Source of the DNA: Hungatella sp. UBA5982
Lineage (GTDB): Bacteria; Bacillota; Clostridia; Lachnospirales; Lachnospiraceae
NCBI GenBank assembly: GCA_002429965.1
Contig: DJBG01000182.1
Coordinates: 1 to 8,628, forward strand
Length of the DNA: 8,628 nucleotides
Direction: 5' to 3'
Position numbers and translations under genes: made by a program. The stretch's first letter is position 1. Each line of letters begins with the position of its first letter. Shown here in pieces: positions 1 to 5,765 of this stretch. Below the pieces are notes generated by a model, which was given only the letters and a program-made list of their open reading frames with translations, did no database searches and was not told the DNA's origin.

Positions 1-584
1 TGGTAGATCCTTTCTGCGGGAGCGGGACTTTTGTGATTGAAGCGGCTATGATGGCAGCCAATATGGCACCCGGCATGAATCGTTCCTTCCTTGCCGAGGA
101 CTGGAAAAACTTAATTCCAAGAAAGTGCTGGTATGAGACAATGGATGAGGCAAGCGATCTTTTAGATTCCAATGCCAAAGTGGACATACAGGGCTATGAC
201 ATTGACGGTGAGATTGTAAAGGCCGCCAGATCCAATGCGGAGTCAGCGGGAGTGGACCATATGATCCACTTTCAGCAAAGACCCCTGGCTGCCTTAAGCC
301 ATCCAAAAAAATACGGTTTTATTATTACGAATCCGCCTTACGGGGAACGAATTGATGAAAAGAAGAATTTACCTGAGCTGTACCGGCAGATTGGAGAACG
401 GTATAAGACTCTTGATGCCTGGTCTTTATACATGATCACTGCCTATGAGGAAGCTGAGAAATACATTGGCAGAAAAGCGGATAAAAACCGGAAGATTTAT
501 AATGGTATGATGAAAACCTATTTCTATCAGTTTATGGGGCCAAAGCCCCCAAGAAGAAAAGTGGGAGATTCGGTTGAAGAATAA
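1..584 (+). CDS. THUMP-type class I SAM-dependent RNA methyltransferase, C-terminal part (RlmL/YpsC-like)
   Basis: This is the 3' portion of a gene whose start lies before the window; the reading frame is open from base 3. The SAM-binding motif VDPFCGSGT is encoded at 3-29, followed by the acidic motif QGYDIDGEIV (about 190-219) and the catalytic NPPYGER motif (330-350), the signature of N-methyltransferases acting on nucleic acid bases. The C-terminus has the Tyr/Phe-rich stretch followed by the basic tail GPKPPRRK that is typical of the RlmL/YpsC family. Members of the family carry an N-terminal THUMP domain and methylate guanine N2 in 23S rRNA in the cytoplasm. The THUMP domain is not in view, so the exact target is inferred from the family only. 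The stop codon lies 22 nt before the protease ORF, in the same direction, so the two are probably co-transcribed. Confidence 0.88.
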   Translation, partial: VDPFCGSGTFVIEAAMMAANMAPGMNRSFLAEDWKNLIPRKCWYETMDEASDLLDSNAKVDIQGYDIDGEIVKAARSNAESAGVDHMIHFQQRPLAALSHPKKYGFIITNPPYGERIDEKKNLPELYRQIGERYKTLDAWSLYMITAYEEAEKYIGRKADKNRKIYNGMMKTYFYQFMGPKPPRRKVGDSVEE

Positions 585-591
585 AAAATGA
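563..591 (+). other. Probable original start region of the protease gene, broken by an in-frame TGA
   Basis: GGGAG at 563-567 sits 6 nt before a TTG at 574-576, ideal ribosome-binding spacing. TTG opens the same frame as the downstream protease and reads M-K-N-K-K, then meets TGA at 589-591. Directly after the stop the frame continues FFLLLMIICFSAGF, a good signal-peptide hydrophobic core. This is what an exported protease leader would look like if the TGA were a sense codon. The ATG at 607 has no recognisable RBS upstream; the nearby sequence CCTCCTT is an anti-Shine-Dalgarno strand sequence. The explanation (mutation, sequencing error or a paired indel in the adjacent A6 and T5 runs) is inferred. 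Confidence 0.5.
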
Positions 592-606
592 TTTTTCCTC
601 CTTCTG

Positions 607-1956
607 ATGATCATCTGTTTTTCGGCAGGATTCAGGATTCTAAGTCCGGAGCTTGTTCCTGCAAATAAAGCAGGCCAGGATTACTTAATAGAATCAGGAA
701 GCGTGCAGGCAAACAGCCGGATGTCATCATCGAAAACGGAAATTTTAAACACACAGCTCCCGGCCTTCTATGATGGGAGAAAGGAAGGCCGGGTTCCTTC
801 TGTGAAAAACCAGGGTTCTATTGGAACCTGCTGGGCCTTTGCATCGCTGCAGGCCTTGGAAGCAGCACTGCTGCCAGGTGAAAACTATGATTTTTCAGAA
901 GATCATATGTCTTTAAACAATGGCTTTTGCATTCCCCAGGAAGAAGGCGGGGAATATACCATGTCCATGGCATATCTGTTGTCATGGAGAGGGCCGGTAC
1001 TGGAATTAGATGACCCATACGGCGACGGCATTTCGCCCGATGGCTTAAAAGCGGAAAAGCATGTCCAGGAAATCCGGATTCTTCCGGACAAAGATTATGA
1101 GAAGATCAAGCAGGCTGTTCTTACGTATGGCGGGGTTCAAAGCTCCCTTTACACCTCTCTGGTGGCTGAGGAAAGCCGGTCGGATTCCTATAATGAGGAA
1201 GCCTTCGCCTATTGCTACGCAGGTCCGGAGCCCCCTAACCATGATTCCGTGATCATTGGCTGGGATGATGCTTATCCGAAGGAGAACTTTCAAGGGGAAG
1301 TTCAGGGAGATGGGGCATTTATCTGTATGAATAGCTGGGGAGATGGATTCGGAGACCAGGGATATTTTTATATATCCTATTATGATTCCAATATTGGAAT
1401 GAATAACGTTGTTTATTCGGTTGTGGAAGATACGGATAATTATGACCATATTTATCAGTCGGATCTCCGGGGCTGGGTCGGCCAGCTGGGATATGGGGAA
1501 GATACTGTGTGGTTTTCCAATGTATACGAGGCCGGAACCTCCCAACGCCTTGAAGCGGCAGGTTTCTATGCTACAGGTCCCAGCACCTCCTATGAGGTTT
1601 ACGTCGTGCGTCATGCGGGGAAAGAATCCAATATATTGGAAGGCCGGGATTTTGACCGGAAAGTTCTTCTTTCTAAGGGAAGCCTTGACTATGGGGGATA
1701 TTATACGGTGCCTCTTAAGGGAGCATGGCAGGAAGACTTAGAGCTTTCCCCGGGGGAGCGATTTGCAGTAATCGTAAAGATTACCACGCCGGATGCAGTC
1801 CATCCTGCTGCCATTGAATATGATGCGGGAGATGGACGTACCTTTGTCAATATCTCAGATGGGGAAGGTTATATCAGTGCCGATGGCATGACATGGGAAC
1901 GGGCCGAAGAAAAGAACTGCAACCTGTGCTTAAAGGCTTACACAACAGACCGGTGA
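607..1956 (+). CDS. C1 (papain-like) cysteine protease with lectin-like domain, probably exported; 5' end disturbed
   Basis: The 449-residue product is a papain-family peptidase. The catalytic set is visible: Gln69 of the oxyanion hole and Cys75 in the segment KNQGSIGTCWAF, His212 in PNHDSVIIGWD, and Asn242 in the NSWGDGFGDQGYF segment. Residues about 275-445 match the lectin-like domain often found after the protease domain in Clostridia and Archaea. Such proteins are normally secreted or cell-surface, and are thought to cleave proteins outside the cell. The ATG at 607 is only the first in-frame ATG after a TGA at 589; it lacks an RBS and the protein would lack the basic N-region of a signal peptide. 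The frame upstream of the TGA encodes such a region (see 563-591). The gene may therefore be weakly expressed or inactive in this strain, though the catalytic and lectin-like regions are intact. It lies between a methyltransferase and rdgB, with 25 nt to the latter. Confidence 0.85.
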   Translation: MIICFSAGFRILSPELVPANKAGQDYLIESGSVQANSRMSSSKTEILNTQLPAFYDGRKEGRVPSVKNQGSIGTCWAFASLQALEAALLPGENYDFSEDHMSLNNGFCIPQEEGGEYTMSMAYLLSWRGPVLELDDPYGDGISPDGLKAEKHVQEIRILPDKDYEKIKQAVLTYGGVQSSLYTSLVAEESRSDSYNEEAFAYCYAGPEPPNHDSVIIGWDDAYPKENFQGEVQGDGAFICMNSWGDGFGDQGYFYISYYDSNIGMNNVVYSVVEDTDNYDHIYQSDLRGWVGQLGYGEDTVWFSNVYEAGTSQRLEAAGFYATGPSTSYEVYVVRHAGKESNILEGRDFDRKVLLSKGSLDYGGYYTVPLKGAWQEDLELSPGERFAVIVKITTPDAVHPAAIEYDAGDGRTFVNISDGEGYISADGMTWERAEEKNCNLCLKAYTTDR

Positions 1957-1981
1957 AAATGTTTTATGGAGGACGGAAGAG

Positions 1982-2617
1982 ATGAGCGATAAAAAAATCG
2001 TATTTGCCACAGGAAATGATGGAAAAATGAGGGAAGTCAGGGAGATCCTAAAAGACTTAAGAATGGAGGTCCTTTCCATGAAAGAGGCAGGTGCATGCCT
2101 GGATATTGTGGAGGATGGAGCTACATTTGGGGATAACGCCGAGATAAAGGCCAGAGAAGTGTGGAAAGTAACCGGAGGAATCGTGCTTGCAGATGATTCC
2201 GGCCTGGTTGTGGACTGCTTAAACGGAGAACCTGGAATCCTTTCTGCCAGATATATGGGAGAAGATACTTCCTATGAGATCAAAAACCAGAATATCCTTG
2301 ACAGAGCGGCCAATGCAAAGGGCGGGGAAAGAAGCGCACGTTTTGTATGCAATATTGCTGCAGTGCTGCCGGATGGACAGGTACTCCATACGGAAGAGTC
2401 CATGGAAGGGCTTCTGGCTGACCGGCCTGCCGGACAGGGCGGCTTTGGCTATGATCCCATCCTCTATATACCGGAATTCGGAGTGACCAGTGCACAGCTT
2501 ACCATGGAACAGAAGAATAAAATCAGCCACCGCGGAAAGGCTCTTGAGGCCATGAAAGGTCAGCTTAAAGAAAATTTTACAGGAGGGGAGAATAATGAAA
2601 ATACTGATTGTCAGTGA
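1982..2617 (+). CDS. rdgB: XTP/dITP pyrophosphatase (RdgB/HAM1 family)
   Basis: This 211-residue cytoplasmic house-cleaning enzyme hydrolyses XTP, dITP and ITP to the monophosphate plus pyrophosphate, keeping deaminated purines out of DNA and RNA. The family motifs are all present: the nucleotide-binding loop ATGNDGK at 9-15, the catalytic ADDSGL at 70-75, GGFGYDPI at 153-160, and ISHRGKAL at 181-188. Its length is close to the usual 195-205 residues, with a short extra polar tail (GGENNENTDCQ). That tail exists because its last 23 nt also encode the start of the next gene. GGAGG at 1968-1972 lies 9 nt before the ATG and supports the start. Co-transcription with the neighbours is inferred from the short gaps. 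Confidence 0.96.
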   Translation: MSDKKIVFATGNDGKMREVREILKDLRMEVLSMKEAGACLDIVEDGATFGDNAEIKAREVWKVTGGIVLADDSGLVVDCLNGEPGILSARYMGEDTSYEIKNQNILDRAANAKGGERSARFVCNIAAVLPDGQVLHTEESMEGLLADRPAGQGGFGYDPILYIPEFGVTSAQLTMEQKNKISHRGKALEAMKGQLKENFTGGENNENTDCQ

Positions 2618-3086
2618 TACGCACCGCAAAGATGAGAGTTTTCATAAGATCATTGCTGAGATCGGCCCCCTGGACATGCTGATTCACCTGGGGGATTCGG
2701 AAGGCAGCGAAGATAAAATAGCCGGCTGGATTCCTGCAGGCTGTGAACTTCAGATGGTACTTGGCAACAATGATTTTTTCTCGGATCAGGAACGGGAAAG
2801 GGAAGTGAAAATAGGGAAGTACCGGGCTTTGCTGACCCATGGTCATTATTATAACGTATCCCTTGGAGTTGAGCGGCTGGAGCAGGAGGCGGCGGATAGA
2901 GGTCTTGATATCGCCATGTACGGGCATACCCACAGGCCCTTTTACGAGGTACATAATGGGATTACGATCTTAAATCCGGGCAGTCTTTCCTATCCCAGGC
3001 AGGAAGGGAGAAAACCCTCCTATATGATAATGGAGATCGATGAACAGGGGGAAGCACATTTCACCCTGAAATTTCTGGATAAATAA
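2595..3086 (+). CDS. yfcE: YfcE/MJ0936-type calcineurin-like metallophosphoesterase
   Basis: The 163-residue product is a small cytoplasmic phosphodiesterase of the YfcE/MJ0936 family. The dinuclear metal site can be read off: Asp8 and His10 (SDTH), Asp34 (LGDSE), Asn58 (GNND), His82 (THGH), and His111 and His113 (GHTH). Family members hydrolyse model phosphodiesters with Mn2+; the physiological substrate is generally unknown and nothing here reveals it. The start is supported by AGGAGG at 2581-2586, 8 nt before the ATG and inside the end of rdgB. The genes overlap by 23 nt in different frames, which suggests translational coupling. The rdgB-yfcE pairing is common in Clostridia, hinting at a shared nucleotide-cleaning role (inference). 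A strong terminator follows. Confidence 0.93.
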   Translation: MKILIVSDTHRKDESFHKIIAEIGPLDMLIHLGDSEGSEDKIAGWIPAGCELQMVLGNNDFFSDQEREREVKIGKYRALLTHGHYYNVSLGVERLEQEAADRGLDIAMYGHTHRPFYEVHNGITILNPGSLSYPRQEGRKPSYMIMEIDEQGEAHFTLKFLDK

Positions 3087-3091
3087 ACGAT

Positions 3092-3148
3092 TAAGGTGCT
3101 GCTGCAAAAGGAAGAATCTATCCATTTTGCAGCAGCACCTTATTTTTT
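3092..3148 (+). terminator. Rho-independent terminator of the rdgB-yfcE cluster
   Basis: A perfect 18-bp inverted repeat (arms 3092-3109 and 3125-3142, core GGTGCTGCTGC / GCAGCAGCACC) flanks a 15-nt loop and is followed by six T residues at 3143-3148. It begins 5 nt after the yfcE stop codon and ends just before the stop of the convergent GH4 gene. On the minus strand the hairpin is followed only by a weak T-rich stretch (AATCGTTTATTT), so it may also end GH4 transcription, less efficiently. Confidence 0.95.
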
Positions 3149-3154
3149 ATCGTA

Positions 3155-4552
3155 CTATTTCCAGCCTTTTGGCAGATAAGCCAGAGTGTTTTCGATCATG
3201 TCGTCTGCCAGCTTTTTGATTTCTTCTTTCCCGGCCCGGTCTTTTACCAGAGGATCGTTTAAGAAGGCTTCGTACACCAGGGAGCGGTCATAAGTGAGGG
3301 CAGCTTCCAGGATGCGCTGATGGTTGGCAACATGGGGCTTGATCAGTTCAAGGACGCTTTCTGGTATGGAGCCTGCAACCACCGGTTTAATGCTGTCCCG
3401 GCTGAACAGGGCGTTGGTTTCAACAACGGATTCTGCCGGCAGGTTTGGAATCTGTAAGAAAGAATTGGGGATATTGACATTGCTCACAGTTTTTTCAAGA
3501 CCGCACAGGGCTTTGATGAGAAGGATTCCTTCTTCTCCTGATGCTTTCAGTTCAATTTCTTCTTCGCCCCCTGCAAGACGGTGGCTCTTGGCTAAACGGT
3601 TTTTTAAATCCTCTTTTCTCCAGGCAACGGTAGTGAGACCAAATTTCCAGCTCTTTACGGTTTCCGGGTCTTTTAAGTAATCGCTTCCAGGCATGAATTC
3701 CGCAAGGTGGCGGTCGCCGGCAGCGGCGATCAGGCCAAAGCGGCGGAAGAGATCAAACTTTACTCTGTGAGTGCATTCAAAGCTGTTATTTGCCCAGTTC
3801 TTATCCGGCTCATTGTAACCTTCCTCATAGTGGGCGTCAATATAATCACGGTAAACAGGGAATAAGTCGATGCCCTTGTAGGAAGCCTGGTCAAACCAGG
3901 TGAAATGATTGATTCCCAGTACGTTTACATTGATGTCCCGGCGGTCAACGTTTTCAAATCCAAAGGTTTCCTCACAGATTCCCTTTAAAACCTTCTGTGT
4001 GCCGAATACTTCATGGCAGCAGCCGAAAGCCTTGATTTGGGGGAATACGTGGTAAAGAGTCTTAACGCACAGGGACATTGGATTCGTGTAGTTGATGATC
4101 CAGGCATTTGGTGAATATTCTTTTACGGCTTCTGCAATGGTCACAAACATGGGGATGGTGCGGAGGGCACGGACCATTCCTCCGGGACCGGCGGTATCAC
4201 CTACGGACTGGTAGATGCCAAGCCTCTCAGGAAGATGGACGTCGGAATCCATCTCATCAAAGGTTCCCGGGAGAATGGAGATGACTGCAAAGTCACAGCC
4301 CGTCAGAGCTTCTTCTAAGGATGATGCTGTGACGTAATTCCATTTTCCAGTGGCCTCCTCTCTGGTTGTCAGCTTGTTGCCGATGATTTCATTACTTTTT
4401 GCGGCTGCCTCATCGATGTCATATAAACGGATGGTTCCGCTTAAGGAATCGTCCATGGAAAGATCCGTCATAAAGGTCCAGGCCCAGCCTCTGGAGCCGC
4501 CTCCGATATAGGCGATATTTATATCGCTGACTTTATTGTTTGCATAGTTCAT
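3155..4552 (-). CDS. lplD: GH4 family alpha-galacturonidase (LplD-like, CHEV motif)
   Basis: The 465-residue product belongs to glycoside hydrolase family 4, whose members use NAD+ and a divalent metal (usually Mn2+) in an oxidation-elimination-addition-reduction mechanism. The N-terminal Rossmann motif IAYIGGGSRGW (13-23) binds NAD. NYTNP (154-158), CCHEV (178-182) and GINHF (213-217) form the active site, with Cys179 and His216 as expected metal ligands. The CHEV form of the cysteine motif is the reported signature of alpha-galacturonidases such as Bacillus subtilis LplD; alpha-glucosidase, 6-phospho-glucosidase and alpha-galactosidase members carry other variants. It probably frees galacturonate from short pectin-derived oligosaccharides. 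There is no signal peptide, so it acts in the cytoplasm on imported substrate. AGGAGGA (4560-4566) lies 7 nt before the ATG. It is divergent from an AraC gene and appears monocistronic. Confidence 0.9.
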   Translation of the reverse strand: MNYANNKVSDINIAYIGGGSRGWAWTFMTDLSMDDSLSGTIRLYDIDEAAAKSNEIIGNKLTTREEATGKWNYVTASSLEEALTGCDFAVISILPGTFDEMDSDVHLPERLGIYQSVGDTAGPGGMVRALRTIPMFVTIAEAVKEYSPNAWIINYTNPMSLCVKTLYHVFPQIKAFGCCHEVFGTQKVLKGICEETFGFENVDRRDINVNVLGINHFTWFDQASYKGIDLFPVYRDYIDAHYEEGYNEPDKNWANNSFECTHRVKFDLFRRFGLIAAAGDRHLAEFMPGSDYLKDPETVKSWKFGLTTVAWRKEDLKNRLAKSHRLAGGEEEIELKASGEEGILLIKALCGLEKTVSNVNIPNSFLQIPNLPAESVVETNALFSRDSIKPVVAGSIPESVLELIKPHVANHQRILEAALTYDRSLVYEAFLNDPLVKDRAGKEEIKKLADDMIENTLAYLPKGWK

Positions 4553-4582
4553 AAGGGTTTCCTCCTGTTAAAAGAATATATT

Positions 4583-4598
4583 ATGTAAACGGTTTCTT
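4583..4598. promoter_or_regulatory. cre site (CcpA catabolite control) over the GH4 transcription start
   Basis: ATGTAAACGGTTTCTT matches the cre consensus WTGNNARCGNWWWCAW at every defined position but one (T instead of A at 4597). It lies just downstream of the predicted GH4 -10 box (4601-4606) and covers the expected start point near 4594, where a CcpA-HPr(Ser-P) complex would block initiation. This implies that the alpha-galacturonidase is shut off when preferred sugars are available. The match is seen directly; CcpA binding is inferred. Confidence 0.75.
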
Positions 4599-4600
4599 GG

Positions 4601-4629
4601 ACTATATATTCCATATTATCGAAAGTAAA
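4601..4629 (-). promoter_or_regulatory. Sigma-A-type promoter of the GH4 gene
   Basis: Read on the minus strand, TTTACT (4624-4629, 4/6 to TTGACA) and TATAGT (4601-4606, 5/6 to TATAAT) are separated by 17 bp. The start would be near 4594, giving an approximately 40-nt leader that contains the RBS. The imperfect -35 fits a promoter needing an activator, and it lies inside a perfect inverted repeat. Confidence 0.7.
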
Positions 4630-4645
4630 GAGCACTTTCGATAAT
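4615..4645. promoter_or_regulatory. Perfect 12-bp inverted repeat, probable operator of the GH4/araC control region
   Basis: ATTATCGAAAGT (4615-4626) and ACTTTCGATAAT (4634-4645) are perfect reverse complements with a 7-nt spacer. Relative to the predicted GH4 start they span about -21 to -51 and so cover the -35 element. No T-run follows on either strand, so a terminator is unlikely. The divergent AraC/cupin regulator is the obvious candidate ligand; this assignment is an inference. Confidence 0.65.
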
Positions 4646-4680
4646 CGGATGAACGGGCTATTAAGCAGCCCTTTATCTTC

Positions 4681-4695
4681 ACTTGCGTTGCAAGT
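4681..4695. promoter_or_regulatory. Short palindrome over the araC -35 box
   Basis: ACTTGC-GTT-GCAAGT is a 6-bp inverted repeat with a 3-nt centre that overlaps the predicted -35 (TTGCAA, 4688-4693) of the regulator gene. Its position would suit autorepression. Its sequence differs from the 4615-4645 repeat, so the same protein need not bind both. It is short enough to be coincidental. Confidence 0.35.
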
Positions 4696-4716
4696 CCAGA
4701 TAAGTTATATTATAAT
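4688..4716 (+). promoter_or_regulatory. Sigma-A-type promoter of the AraC regulator gene
   Basis: TTGCAA (4688-4693, 4/6) and a perfect TATAAT (4711-4716) are separated by 17 bp. The start would be near 4723, leaving a leader of about 75 nt before the ATG. The surrounding DNA is very AT-rich and offers other weaker -10-like hexamers, so the exact start is uncertain. Confidence 0.65.
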
Positions 4717-4797
4717 GGATTATAGTATTATAAATCTTATATAATTGGGGCTTTTTTTAATAAAATCATACTTTTGGCTACTATTTTGGAGGAAGGA

Positions 4798-5676
4798 ATG
4801 GAAAAAACAATATTTTCGGAAAGCATGGAGGGAATCACCATTGATGAGGTGGTCCGGGACCAGGAATATTCCATGACCATGAAGCATTTTCATGATACCT
4901 ATGAGCTTTATTTTCTTCTGGAAGGAGAACGTTACTATTTCATCGAGAAAGAAACCTATTATGTGAAAACAGGGGATGTCGTTTTGGTAAACCGGGAACA
5001 GGTCCATAAGACAAGTCAGGCTGGAAGCAGGAGGCATGACAGGATCCTTCTCCAGTTAAGCGGGAGAGTTTTGGAGCCATGGCTTAAGCAGGCAGGGGTA
5101 TCATCCCTTGAGAAGCTGTTTGGAGATTATTATGGAGTGGCCAGGCTTTCCCAGGGAGAATGGGAGGAAATGAAGGGACTTTTGCTGGGGATTTCAGAGG
5201 AACTGATCCACCGGAGAGAGCGGTATGAGATAATGGTAAGGCTTAAGCTTTCCCAGATTTTATTGATGGTCTACCGCAGCAGGAAGAAAGCCGTGCTTAA
5301 GGAGATGCCGCCGACGGTACAGACTGCAAAGCATGGAAAGGTGCATGAGGTGGCGGAATATTTAACACTTCACTGTGAGACAGGAGAGAGCTTAGAGGAG
5401 CTGGCGGAGGCTTTCTTCATCAGCAAATCTTATTTAAGCAGAATCTTCCGGGAGGTGACCGGTTTTTCCGTAAATGAATACCGGAACCTGGCTAGAGTGA
5501 GAAAGGCGAAAGAGCTTTTGGCAAACAGCGGGTATTCCATTACGGAAATATCGGAAATCCTTGGATTTGAAAGTATTACCTATTTTGAACGGGTGTTTAA
5601 AAAGCATACGGATGTGACGCCGTTAAGATACAGAAAGGATGGGGAGGGGCCTGGTGGCATAAGCAGCGGTACTTAA
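4798..5676 (+). CDS. AraC-family transcriptional regulator with N-terminal cupin domain
   Basis: The 292-residue product has an N-terminal cupin-type sensing domain (about 25-80, with HFHDTYELYFLLEGE and the turn TGDVVLVNREQVH) and a C-terminal AraC/XylS double helix-turn-helix (about 183-280). Recognisable parts of the latter are LEELAEAFFISKSYLSRIF in the first HTH and ITEISEILGFESITYFERVFKKHTDVTPLRYR in the second, quoted here only as landmarks. It is cytoplasmic and probably binds a sugar ligand. I chose the ATG at 4798 because GGAGG (4788-4792) is 5 nt upstream; an in-frame TTG at 4774 would add eight residues and has no RBS. Divergence from the GH4 gene across a 245-bp control region makes it the likely local activator of that gene. 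The last dozen residues (DGEGPGGISSGT) are a flexible tail beyond the usual domain end. Confidence 0.92.
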   Translation: MEKTIFSESMEGITIDEVVRDQEYSMTMKHFHDTYELYFLLEGERYYFIEKETYYVKTGDVVLVNREQVHKTSQAGSRRHDRILLQLSGRVLEPWLKQAGVSSLEKLFGDYYGVARLSQGEWEEMKGLLLGISEELIHRRERYEIMVRLKLSQILLMVYRSRKKAVLKEMPPTVQTAKHGKVHEVAEYLTLHCETGESLEELAEAFFISKSYLSRIFREVTGFSVNEYRNLARVRKAKELLANSGYSITEISEILGFESITYFERVFKKHTDVTPLRYRKDGEGPGGISSGT

Positions 5677-5697
5677 CGTAGCTTATAGAAGGGCATA

Positions 5698-5745
5698 AAA
5701 AGAAGGAACATGGCAAGAGCAGAGCCATGTTCCTTTTTTCTTTTT
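5698..5745. terminator. Bidirectional Rho-independent terminator between araC and the GH105 gene
   Basis: A perfect 12-bp stem (AAGGAACATGGC 5703-5714 with GCCATGTTCCTT 5724-5735) has a 9-nt loop. On the + strand it runs into T6-C-T5 (5734-5745). On the - strand it runs into TTCTTTTT, because A-rich sequence flanks the other side. It therefore can end both the AraC gene (stop at 5676) and the convergent GH105 operon (stop at 5766). Confidence 0.93.
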
Positions 5746-5765
5746 CAGGCAGCGTTGCCGGAAGG

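Noticed and set aside
588..668. Short ORF from ATG 588 (26 codons) between the methyltransferase and the protease
   Set aside because: No RBS at a suitable distance, ends at TAA within the protease 5' end, and encodes no recognisable pattern; it matters only as the frame a single-base indel would fuse to the protease.
1045..1614. 189-codon open frame on the minus strand inside the protease gene
   Set aside because: It lies opposite the protease catalytic and lectin-like coding sequence, whose His and Asn motifs are intact on the + strand; the predicted product has no family pattern.
2219..2954. Minus-strand open frames opposite rdgB and yfcE
   Set aside because: They are antisense to two well-supported enzymes and have no RBS or motif of their own.
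4655..4671. GGGCT/AGCCC hairpin with a 7-nt loop in the divergent intergenic region
   Set aside because: Only a 5-bp stem with no T-run; too weak for a terminator and without the conserved elements of a riboswitch.
4774..4797. TTG start at 4774 for the AraC regulator
   Set aside because: ATG 4798 has GGAGG 5 nt upstream, whereas the TTG has no ribosome binding site and the extra residues (MATILEEG) are just the translated RBS region.
4720..5037. 105-codon minus-strand open frame across the araC 5' end and leader
   Set aside because: It is antisense to the cupin domain, and its 3' end runs into the AT-rich promoter region; no coding signature.
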